5,928 nt of DNA from Kosmotogaceae bacterium UBA1373. GTDB lineage: Bacteria; Thermotogota; Thermotogae; Petrotogales; Kosmotogaceae. The DNA lies in contig DBRH01000005.1 of assembly GCA_002305955.1 (NCBI GenBank), forward strand, positions 269 to 6,196. The letters run 5' to 3'. A program made the position numbers and the translations under genes. Below, piece by piece: positions 1-5,928 of this stretch (its first letter is position 1; the number at the start of each line of letters is the position of its first letter). Below the pieces are notes generated by a model. It had not been told where the DNA came from and ran no database searches. It was given only the letters and a program-made list of their open reading frames with translations.

Positions 1-1
1 G

Positions 2-2038
2 CTCGGAGTGAAACCGCTCTTCGTACGGGCCGTCGCGACACACGAGACCCTGGCCACACATCTGAGAGAAGGGGAGGGCGACATAATATTGAGTTATTAC
101 TCTTACTCCCCCTCCAGAGCCTCCCAGGTTTATGCCTCGCGCGATTATCTCGTACAGAACCTGTCGCTGCTGATAAACAATCAGGTGCTTCAGAAGATAA
201 AAAACGAAGTCGATGAGCTCACGCCCGAAAAGCTCGTCGAGAACCTGAACGATCCGTCGATCTCCGTACTGGTGATGATAGGAACGGTTTACGAGAGGAT
301 CGCCCTCCAGCTCCTCCCCGGAACTAAGATATTCAGTATCGGGACCACGGAAAACCTGGCCGGGCTTCTCTTCGAGAAGAACTACGACGTTTTTTTCATG
401 AACGATCTCTGGACCGAGACCTTTCTGGTTAAGAATCCCTCTCTGCTGATCCATTACTCCATTTACCGTCTCCCTTCGGAGGACCAGATCGTGGTGGGGG
501 TCAACCCCGCCAACACCGATCTGCTCGAGTGGATCAACAGGTTTCTGGACAGCGATTACAACAAGACGCGAGAGTATTTGAACAGATACGTCGATTACGA
601 ACTGATCGCCAAGCTCCACCAAGAGACCGCGGAAGAGAGTCGGATAAAGCTGTTGCTGGAAGATCCCTACAGGTGGATAGTGCTCTTTGTTATCCTCTTG
701 CTGGCCTTTCTGGTCGTATGGAGCAGTCAGAAGAAGATTGCCAAAAAGAGTGAAAACGGCAAGGCTCCCCACTGGCTGCTGAACATCTGGACGATCCTCT
801 TCGCGATGGTTCTCGGGTTCTACTCGGGTGGCGCCTTCCCGGACATCGTCGAAGGTCTCAGCCCGCTGGGTGAACTCTTCTTCAACTACATGTTGCTCTG
901 CGGCCTTCCGATACTGTTCTGCGTGGTCACGCTGAACATCCTCAGGCTTCTCATGAAATCCGGGGGCGGGGGCTTCCTTTTGAAGTTCCTGGGGGTGGTA
1001 CTCGTCTTTTTCGTCCTCGGAGCTTTGATCGGAATAGTCGTGGCGATGATAGTCGAGCCGGGAACAGGGGTCGCCAAAGAATCGCAGGAGGCGCTGGTGG
1101 TATCCATGAAGGCGACTAACCCCTTCGAGGAAGTGAACGTAACGACCGGCTCGATCCTGTGGTCTCTTCCCACCAACATGATAAGCAACAGCATAATCAG
1201 GGCCTTCGCCGAGAACAAAACGCTTGCCATAGTGTTCTTCTCGATCGTTCTGGCCTTTGCCATTAAATTCATCAACGACTCCAAGAGAGAAGTGATAATC
1301 AATTCACTGGAGACGGCCGGAGAGATCTTCATATTTCTCTTCAAGCTTTCCTATTACGTACTTCCTTTCGGCATTTTCAGCCTCATGTTGAGTCAGGCAT
1401 CGGTTTTCACCGGAGACACCAGCGTTATGAAATCGCTCATAATGCTTATCGGCTGTCAGCTTCTCTGTTTCGTCATCTGGCTTGTCGTCTCGATCGCGCT
1501 GGGGGCGAAACTGGCGAAGATGTCGCCTCTTGCGTTTCTTGGAGCCATAAAGAAGCCGACGATGCTTCTCTTCGCTCTCATGTCTTCGGTGGCGGTAATC
1601 CCCGAAGCGCTTCACACGAGCGAGCGGGTCAGGCAATTCAACGACGAAAACCAGAGGGGAGTCTTGCCGCTTCTGGTGGTTATGCTCCAGCCGCACACCG
1701 TTTCGCTTTTCGCGGTCGTGGCGATCTTCAACCTCCAGCTGCTCGGTCGCAGCCTCGGTCCAGTCGATTATCTCTACATAGCTATATCTTCGATCATCGC
1801 GGTTATTGCGACGATAGGAGTTCCAAGTCCGCTGGACCTCTTCACAATTTCCATGGTCGTTCTTCCCTTCAACATCCCCCCGACGCAGGCGATCTTCTTC
1901 ATGCTGCCATGGATGTACACGGGAAGGAGGCTGGACCTTATGGGTATGATGATCAACGATTTTGCGGCGGTACAGCTCTTCAGAAGCAAGAAACCGAAAG
2001 AAGAAAGCCCGTCCCCGGTTGCCGAAGTCCACGAATGA
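2..2038 (+). CDS. Solute-binding domain fused to a divergent DAACS-type symporter (5' end missing)
   Basis: This is a membrane transporter in which an external solute-binding domain is fused to a secondary-carrier domain. Residues are numbered from the GTG at position 8, which is probably internal. It is preceded in frame by Leu-Gly, and LGVKPLFV matches the LGVKxEFV strand inside lobe 1 of family-3 solute-binding proteins, so the true start and a signal peptide or anchor should lie upstream of the window. Residues 24-48 carry the family pattern GDII...SPSRASQVYASRDYL, and lobe 2 runs to about residue 205. A membrane helix (about 223-241) leads to a Lys-rich linker (KKIAKK), consistent with a cytoplasmic side. 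From residue 256 onward, hydrophobic segments resemble the DAACS (GltP/DctA) fold, with NPFEE followed by LAIVFFSIVLAFAI and a GVP turn at 604-606. The tail is hydrophilic (KKPKEESPSP). The canonical NMDGT motif is replaced by QPHTV (561-565), and the TM8 D..RT..N..GD motif is not recognisable. The substrate cannot be told; an amino acid or dicarboxylate is the family default. The stop is TGA at 2036-2038. Confidence 0.8.
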   Translation, partial: LGVKPLFVRAVATHETLATHLREGEGDIILSYYSYSPSRASQVYASRDYLVQNLSLLINNQVLQKIKNEVDELTPEKLVENLNDPSISVLVMIGTVYERIALQLLPGTKIFSIGTTENLAGLLFEKNYDVFFMNDLWTETFLVKNPSLLIHYSIYRLPSEDQIVVGVNPANTDLLEWINRFLDSDYNKTREYLNRYVDYELIAKLHQETAEESRIKLLLEDPYRWIVLFVILLLAFLVVWSSQKKIAKKSENGKAPHWLLNIWTILFAMVLGFYSGGAFPDIVEGLSPLGELFFNYMLLCGLPILFCVVTLNILRLLMKSGGGGFLLKFLGVVLVFFVLGALIGIVVAMIVEPGTGVAKESQEALVVSMKATNPFEEVNVTTGSILWSLPTNMISNSIIRAFAENKTLAIVFFSIVLAFAIKFINDSKREVIINSLETAGEIFIFLFKLSYYVLPFGIFSLMLSQASVFTGDTSVMKSLIMLIGCQLLCFVIWLVVSIALGAKLAKMSPLAFLGAIKKPTMLLFALMSSVAVIPEALHTSERVRQFNDENQRGVLPLLVVMLQPHTVSLFAVVAIFNLQLLGRSLGPVDYLYIAISSIIAVIATIGVPSPLDLFTISMVVLPFNIPPTQAIFFMLPWMYTGRRLDLMGMMINDFAAVQLFRSKKPKEESPSPVAEVHE

Positions 2039-2082
2039 AGGGCGCAGAAAAGAATCCCGCCCGGCCCTTTCAGGGTTGCAGG

Positions 2083-2091
2083 TGATAAAAT
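2083..2091 (+). promoter_or_regulatory. Possible extended -10 promoter element for addB-addA
   Basis: TGATAAAAT has the TG-N-TAnnnT layout of an extended -10 element; the hexamer TAAAAT differs from TATAAT at one base. It sits in the only A/T-rich patch of the gap, 24 bases before the addB start codon. No good -35 hexamer lies 16-18 bases upstream, where the sequence is GGCCCT-like, so only the extended -10 supports it. A start site soon after it would give a leader of roughly 15-20 bases. This is a prediction from sequence only. Confidence 0.35.
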
Positions 2092-2103
2092 TGTATCGCT
2101 GAC

Positions 2104-2111
2104 AGGGGGTG
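2104..2111 (+). promoter_or_regulatory. Ribosome binding site of addB
   Basis: AGGGGGTG matches the anti-Shine-Dalgarno complement AGGAGGTG at seven of eight bases, with a G-U wobble at the remaining one. It ends four bases before the ATG at 2116. It supports that ATG over the overlapping out-of-frame ATG-like reading that begins slightly upstream at 2109. Confidence 0.75.
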
Positions 2112-2115
2112 TCCC

Positions 2116-5100
2116 ATGAAGTTGTCTTTGTTTTTCGGACCGACCGCTTCGGGAAAGACCGAAACGATTCTCTCACAGCTCGAAAAAGTCCACAGGACCG
2201 ATCCCTTTTCTTATTACTTCGTCGGTCCGTCGGGCGACCATGTGCGTTATTTCAGGGAGAATTTCGTGTCCAGGGTTGGCACGATCAACTCCTCCAGGTT
2301 TCTCGCCATGGATCAGTTCGCCGTCGATATATTCAGATTGCTGAATCCCGCCTCTTACCATATAAGCGACTACATCATAAGACTGGAAATCGGAAACATC
2401 CTCGAGAAGATGGGCAAGAGAGAGCTTATAGACTCGGCCATGTTCATAGACTACATACTCGAGATGATCCACGACGTGAAGGAGCAGGGAGGTTTCACCG
2501 AGATCTTCGCCAGCGACGACGAGGCCGTCTCGACGCTGATGGACATATACCGGGCCCTTCAGGAGAGGTTCGCGCAGAACACCATCTTCGACACCTTCGA
2601 CGCTTACACCGGGATAGAGGAGCGCGCCGACGAGATACACAAAGGCGAGTTCGGCAGGTACCTTTTCATAGACGGTTTTCACGACTTCAGCCCGGCGATG
2701 TCGAAATTCTTCGGCTCCGTCTTCCCCTCCTTCGAGGAGATCTTTATAACTATCCCCGACGACCCCGGCAGGGAGGAACTGTATTCGGAGGTCGCCTCTA
2801 TCAGGAGATTTATAGAGGATTTCGAGAAGCGGACTCCAGATATCGAGGTGAGCAGGATCTTCCTCAAGGAGAGGTATTACCCGGTTAAACTAGAACATTT
2901 CATGTCTAATCTCTTTTGCGAGAATAAAAGGGCCGGACTCTGCCCGGCCGTGGAGGTAACGGTCTTTCCGGATCTCTTCTCGGAGGTGGAGTGGACCGCC
3001 AGACTCGTAAAGAAGTACCTGGTCGATGGCTATGAACCGGGAGAGATTTCGCTGGTCGCCTCCGATTTCCAGATATACGACAGGCTCCTCTCACAGAAGT
3101 TGCGAGAATACGGCGTCCCCTGGAGGAGCGAAGGCGACGAGCCGCTGCTCTCTTCACTGGCCGTCAGGAAGCTCATACTGCCGCTTGAGGCTGCCGTTCT
3201 CGGCTTTCCGCCCGACAAGCTTATTGCCATGGGCGACAACGGCTACGGTGGGGAGATCGACGCCAGGTTTCTCGAGATGGCGGCCACCATGTCGCGAATA
3301 ATATACGACAGGGCCCACGTCAGACTGAAACTGGAAGAGAGGCGCACTTCATGGGTAGAGCGGCTGGAAAAGTTCATAGAGTTCACCTCCAGAAGGCGGG
3401 ACGCCGTTCTCTCGCTGGCCGAAGACGATCTGGAGAGCGCGCCGGCTCTGGAGATGGAAGAGACTATACGCAGGGTCAGGGAGGATTTGCTGCCGGCCGT
3501 CGAGAGAATCTTCGATAAGCTCCGGCCCTTCAAGAGTATGCGCATGAGGCCGGTCGGGGAGTACTCGCAGATGTTCGCCGGCTGGGAGAGGGATCTGGCC
3601 ATAATCGATTCGTACAGGAAACTCGAACAGAACGATGGCGAGGACGAACTCCGGGCTCTGAAAGAGTTCTTCGACAGGGTTCTGCCCGAGCTGGAACGCG
3701 TTCTGCTGTTTATGAACCGTCCCCGGATCGCTCCGGCCGAGTACTACTCATACCTCATGTTGATGCTCAGGAAAGAGAGCTACCCGGCCTCGCGCAGCAT
3801 AGCCAACAGGGTCGAGATACAGTCGCTCCTCAAGTCGCGTTTCTCGAAGAGGAAGATCAAGATCTTCCTGGGCTTCGTTGACGGAGCGTACCCCTACGTC
3901 AAACTGAATCCACTGTACAGCTTCACGCAGTACAGCTCGCTCCGGCCGAAGGATCTCCTTCTCACGCGCGAGAAGCAACAGAGGCTGAACCTCTATCTCT
4001 CCATAACGACGGCGGGCGAGGCGATCCACTTCACGCTCCCCGAATCGACGATAGAGGGCGAGCCGATCCTGCCCTCTCCATATCTCAAAGACATACTGGA
4101 TAGCTCGGGTGCGACCGTTCAAAGGCGCGGCCTGATAGCCGGAAAGAGGCAGGGGCTGATTCCCGAGCTGAAAGACGCGATGAGCCGTCTGGAACTGGAC
4201 GTGGCCGCCTCGAAATACTTCAAAGGTCCCTTCTGGCCCGGATTGAGGGAAAGATTCGGCCTGCAAAGACTGGAGGCCTCGCTTATAGATTTCAACAGGG
4301 AGTTCAGGTGGGAAGTGAAGGATCTAGAAAAGCTCCGCAAGCATCTGGGGCAGACCTTCTCTTTTTCGAGGCTCAAATCTTACGACGACTGTCCCTTTCT
4401 CTTCTTCCTCTCGTACGTAGCCGGACTCGATCAGAAAACCGACCACATCTTCGAGCTCACCCCCCTGGACGAGGGAAACGTCTATCACGCCGTGTTGAGA
4501 GATTACTTCTCGGGTAAGGGCGAAGAGTGGGAGGGCTCGCTGGCCGAGAACCTCACCAAGCACCTCCTCCACGACAGCAGTGTCGTCTTCAAATTCGAGT
4601 TCGCCAGATTGAGAGAGATCCTTCTGGACTATATAACGATCCGCGAATCTAAGAGGCCACGGCTGATGAGCGGAGAGTACTACCCGTTCGATTTCGAGAA
4701 GGCTTTCGGACTCAGCGGCACGGCAAGGGTGGAAGTGATCCCCGGCGTCTATCTCAGAGGAAAGATCGACAGGGTTGATCTGGACGAGACGAGCGATTCT
4801 ATATACATCATAGATTACAAGAGGGGCAACAGCGGAGATAAAGAGCAGCTGATTCTCTACTCGCTGGCCGCGGATACGCTCTTCGCCGACAGCGGCTATA
4901 CCGTTGCCGGCGGTGTCTTCAAAACGCTGACCGGAACCACCGTCAACAGGGCGGCCTTCAAAGTCGAGACGGTCAACGGCGAAAGGGTCTGGCGCTTCGT
5001 CGGGGGTCGCGGAGAGGGCGGCGACTGGAGCGAGAGTGATGCGCTGGCCTGGGTAAGGGGGATAACGGAGGGACTGTACGCGGGAAAGTTCGCCCCGGTC

Positions 5101-5199
5101 TGCCTTTCCCAGAGCGGCAAGTGTTTCAACTGCCGTTTCAAGAAGATGAAACGTGTGGCCACATGGAGAGATGGAAAGGAGTTTGCCGATGAGGAGTGA
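2116..5199 (+). CDS. addB: AddB-like subunit of the AddAB helicase-nuclease (PD-(D/E)XK nuclease)
   Basis: This 1027-residue protein is probably the nuclease and Chi-scanning partner of AddA in processing double-strand DNA breaks in the cytoplasm; Bacillus AddB is about 1166 residues. The N-terminus has an intact Walker A, GPTASGKT (8-15). The AddB landmark YLFIDGFHDF lies at 182-191, followed by a helicase-like segment near 310-361. GFVDGAYP (586-593) and the E-G-x-P-I-L-P-S-P segment (647-655) match the AddB inactivated-helicase core. The C-terminal RecB-type nuclease is complete: the H791 motif (G787-N-V-Y-H), D885 in GKIDRVD, D900 and K902 in IIDYK, and Q911/Y915 in QLILY. An Fe-S cluster is suggested by C759 (in DDCPF) plus C996, C1003 and C1006. 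The usual trio is C-X2-C-X5-C, but the last position here is K1012, and C996 lies upstream instead. The start is fixed by a strong ribosome binding site, and the 3' end overlaps the helicase gene by 11 bases. A generic PD-(D/E)XK protein is the alternative, but the neighbour and motif order favour AddB. Confidence 0.88.
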   Translation: MKLSLFFGPTASGKTETILSQLEKVHRTDPFSYYFVGPSGDHVRYFRENFVSRVGTINSSRFLAMDQFAVDIFRLLNPASYHISDYIIRLEIGNILEKMGKRELIDSAMFIDYILEMIHDVKEQGGFTEIFASDDEAVSTLMDIYRALQERFAQNTIFDTFDAYTGIEERADEIHKGEFGRYLFIDGFHDFSPAMSKFFGSVFPSFEEIFITIPDDPGREELYSEVASIRRFIEDFEKRTPDIEVSRIFLKERYYPVKLEHFMSNLFCENKRAGLCPAVEVTVFPDLFSEVEWTARLVKKYLVDGYEPGEISLVASDFQIYDRLLSQKLREYGVPWRSEGDEPLLSSLAVRKLILPLEAAVLGFPPDKLIAMGDNGYGGEIDARFLEMAATMSRIIYDRAHVRLKLEERRTSWVERLEKFIEFTSRRRDAVLSLAEDDLESAPALEMEETIRRVREDLLPAVERIFDKLRPFKSMRMRPVGEYSQMFAGWERDLAIIDSYRKLEQNDGEDELRALKEFFDRVLPELERVLLFMNRPRIAPAEYYSYLMLMLRKESYPASRSIANRVEIQSLLKSRFSKRKIKIFLGFVDGAYPYVKLNPLYSFTQYSSLRPKDLLLTREKQQRLNLYLSITTAGEAIHFTLPESTIEGEPILPSPYLKDILDSSGATVQRRGLIAGKRQGLIPELKDAMSRLELDVAASKYFKGPFWPGLRERFGLQRLEASLIDFNREFRWEVKDLEKLRKHLGQTFSFSRLKSYDDCPFLFFLSYVAGLDQKTDHIFELTPLDEGNVYHAVLRDYFSGKGEEWEGSLAENLTKHLLHDSSVVFKFEFARLREILLDYITIRESKRPRLMSGEYYPFDFEKAFGLSGTARVEVIPGVYLRGKIDRVDLDETSDSIYIIDYKRGNSGDKEQLILYSLAADTLFADSGYTVAGGVFKTLTGTTVNRAAFKVETVNGERVWRFVGGRGEGGDWSESDALAWVRGITEGLYAGKFAPVCLSQSGKCFNCRFKKMKRVATWRDGKEFADEE
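5175..5181 (+). promoter_or_regulatory. Ribosome binding site of addA inside addB
   Basis: AAAGGAG lies within the last codons of addB, seven bases before the ATG at 5189. Its strength and spacing decide the start of the downstream helicase gene and suggest that it is translated by ribosomes arriving from addB or recruited close by. Confidence 0.75.
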
Positions 5200-5928
5200 C
5201 ATCTTCATATCCGCCTCGGCGGGTACCGGAAAGACCTACAACCTTGTCAAGAACTATATAGAGGTCTTCGAAGAAGCCTTCAGGCACGGCGAGGCCCTGG
5301 ATGTCCACAACGTCGTGGCCATAACCTTCACCAACAAAGCGGCCAAGGAGATGAAAGACCGTGTAATAAGCCGGATCGACGAGCGAATCGCCCTTGGACA
5401 TCCCGGCAAATGGAAGACTCTCAGAAACAGGCTCACCTACGCCTGGATCTCCACGATACACTCCTTCTGCGAGAGACTTCTCCGCGAGAGCGCCCTCTTT
5501 CTGGGGATCGATCCGGGCTTTCAGATACTGAGCGGCATGAAGAGGGTGATGCTCGAACAGCAGACCGTTCGCGGCTTTTTCGAAGAGAACCTTGAAAGAC
5601 TGGAGCCCCTGATCGAACTCACCGGACTCGACGAGGCCTTCAAAATCTTCAGAGACTCGCTTTCAAAGCTAAGACACGAACTGGCCGTTCATCCCTCCCC
5701 CGCCGGCTATTCCAGTCTGGAGCTGGGGGAGCACGCCGAAAAAGTCATGGCCGGTTCGGAGTGCTTCTGCGTGAATTTCCGCGAACTGCTCGACAGATAC
5801 GAGGCCCGCAGTTACAGAATGGGCCTGGTGGATTTCGACCAATTGCTGACCAAGACCCGAGATCTGCTTGTGGAGATGCCGCAGGTCAGAGAGAAGTACA
5901 GGGAACGTTTCAAATACATACTGGTCGA
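5189..5928 (+). CDS. addA: AddA-like UvrD-family helicase subunit (3' end missing)
   Basis: This is the first 246 codons of a superfamily 1A DNA helicase that should form the motor, and usually a second nuclease, of the AddAB complex. Near the N-terminus is the Walker A motif ASAGTGKT (9-16); the ASAG form is typical of AddA/RecB proteins. Motif Ia follows as AITFTNKAAKEMKDR (44-58), and a motif Ib-like ISTIHSFCERLLRE sits at 87-100. After a charged helical 1B region comes MGLVDFDQLL (211-220), matching the FDDLL segment before the DExx box. The reading ends at RFKYILV plus a GA dinucleotide, exactly where Asp-Glu of motif II is expected. No stop occurs in this frame from the ATG to the window end. 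AddA proteins are usually above 1100 residues, so about four fifths of the gene, including the C-terminal nuclease, lies outside. The ATG overlaps the addB stop by 11 bases in the +1 frame, which points to coupled translation. A generic UvrD/PcrA-type helicase is less likely given the addB neighbour. Confidence 0.88.
   Translation, partial: MRSDIFISASAGTGKTYNLVKNYIEVFEEAFRHGEALDVHNVVAITFTNKAAKEMKDRVISRIDERIALGHPGKWKTLRNRLTYAWISTIHSFCERLLRESALFLGIDPGFQILSGMKRVMLEQQTVRGFFEENLERLEPLIELTGLDEAFKIFRDSLSKLRHELAVHPSPAGYSSLELGEHAEKVMAGSECFCVNFRELLDRYEARSYRMGLVDFDQLLTKTRDLLVEMPQVREKYRERFKYILV

Larger units (their letters stand above)
2039..2115 (+). other. Intergenic gap with small competing inverted repeats, no clear terminator
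   Basis: This 77-base gap separates the transporter gene from addB. Three short pairings are possible and mutually exclusive in part: AAGGGC (2038-2043) with GCCCTT (2064-2069), GGGCG (2040-2044) with CGCCC (2058-2062), and CCCT (2065-2068) with AGGG (2072-2075) around a TTC loop, extendable by two G-T pairs. None is followed by a proper T-run; at most three Ts follow GCCC. A strong intrinsic terminator is therefore absent, so read-through from the transporter gene into addB is possible. The pairings could equally be chance in G/C-rich DNA. Confidence 0.3.

Noticed and set aside
8..10. GTG at position 8 as the real start of the transporter gene
   Set aside because: It begins inside a conserved strand of the binding domain (LGVKPLFV), is preceded in frame by Leu-Gly, and has no signal peptide after it. 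The gene almost certainly begins upstream.
960..972. G-run pair (GGGGGCGGGGG) as a possible G-quadruplex
   Set aside because: There are only two runs, and they encode a Gly-rich loop between membrane segments; four runs would be needed for an intramolecular quadruplex.
1304..2176. Long minus-strand open frame (290 codons) opposite the transporter gene
   Set aside because: Its translation is Arg/Glu/Asp-rich low-complexity with no recognisable motif. It lies antisense to a clear transporter frame and is explained by the codon bias of that strand.
2109..2888. Plus-strand open frame of 259 codons overlapping the addB start
   Set aside because: Its product is Arg/His-rich and typical of a shifted reading of addB. 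The ribosome binding site spacing and the Walker A motif fit the frame starting at 2116.
4324..5208. Long minus-strand open frame (294 codons) opposite the addB nuclease domain
   Set aside because: The opposite strand carries all the PD-(D/E)XK nuclease motifs in order; the minus-strand product shows no domain and has no good ribosome binding site that I can see.
2..5928. Phage-defence or other novel multi-gene system involving the nuclease and helicase genes
   Set aside because: The nuclease-helicase pair matches the ordinary AddAB recombination complex in motifs, order and overlap, and the transporter has no evident link to it.

Overview
The window is a plain stretch of bacterial chromosome read entirely on the + strand. 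It holds three protein genes packed head to tail: the 3' part of a membrane transporter gene (2-2038), a complete addB-like nuclease gene (2116-5199) and the 5' part of an addA-like helicase gene (5189-5928). Both outer genes are cut by the window edges. I see no RNA genes, mobile elements, CRISPR repeats or phage sequence. The only non-coding DNA is a 77-base gap at 2039-2115.

Organism: AGG/AGA for arginine and ATA for isoleucine are used heavily alongside otherwise G/C-ending codons, and the proteins are rich in Glu, Lys and Arg. Ribosome binding sites are strong (AGGGGGTG, AAAGGAG). This style fits anaerobic lineages such as Thermotogota (Mesotoga/Kosmotoga-like) or Synergistota. It is an inference from style only; there is no marker gene, so the lineage is uncertain.

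Region by region: positions 2-2038 encode an extracytoplasmic solute-binding domain (family-3 type) joined through one membrane helix and a lysine-rich cytoplasmic linker to a divergent dicarboxylate/amino-acid:cation symporter (DAACS) domain. The symporter part has lost the usual ion- and substrate-coordinating signatures. Positions 2039-2115 hold a possible extended -10 promoter, small competing hairpins and the ribosome binding site of the next gene.

Positions 2116-5928 form an addB-addA pair overlapping by 11 bases. AddB and AddA normally act as a heterodimeric helicase-nuclease that resects double-strand DNA ends for RecA loading and recombination (RecBCD analogue). The AddB-like protein keeps a Walker A motif, AddB helicase-like landmarks and a complete PD-(D/E)XK nuclease motif set. 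Its C-terminal iron-sulfur cysteines have an altered spacing, which is the most unusual point in the repair genes. The AddA-like protein is cut exactly at its DExx box. No functional link between the transporter and the repair pair is evident; they may simply be neighbours, possibly co-transcribed.

I did not find a clearly new multi-gene system. The points most worth checking are the fused, motif-poor transporter and the shifted Fe-S cysteines of AddB.
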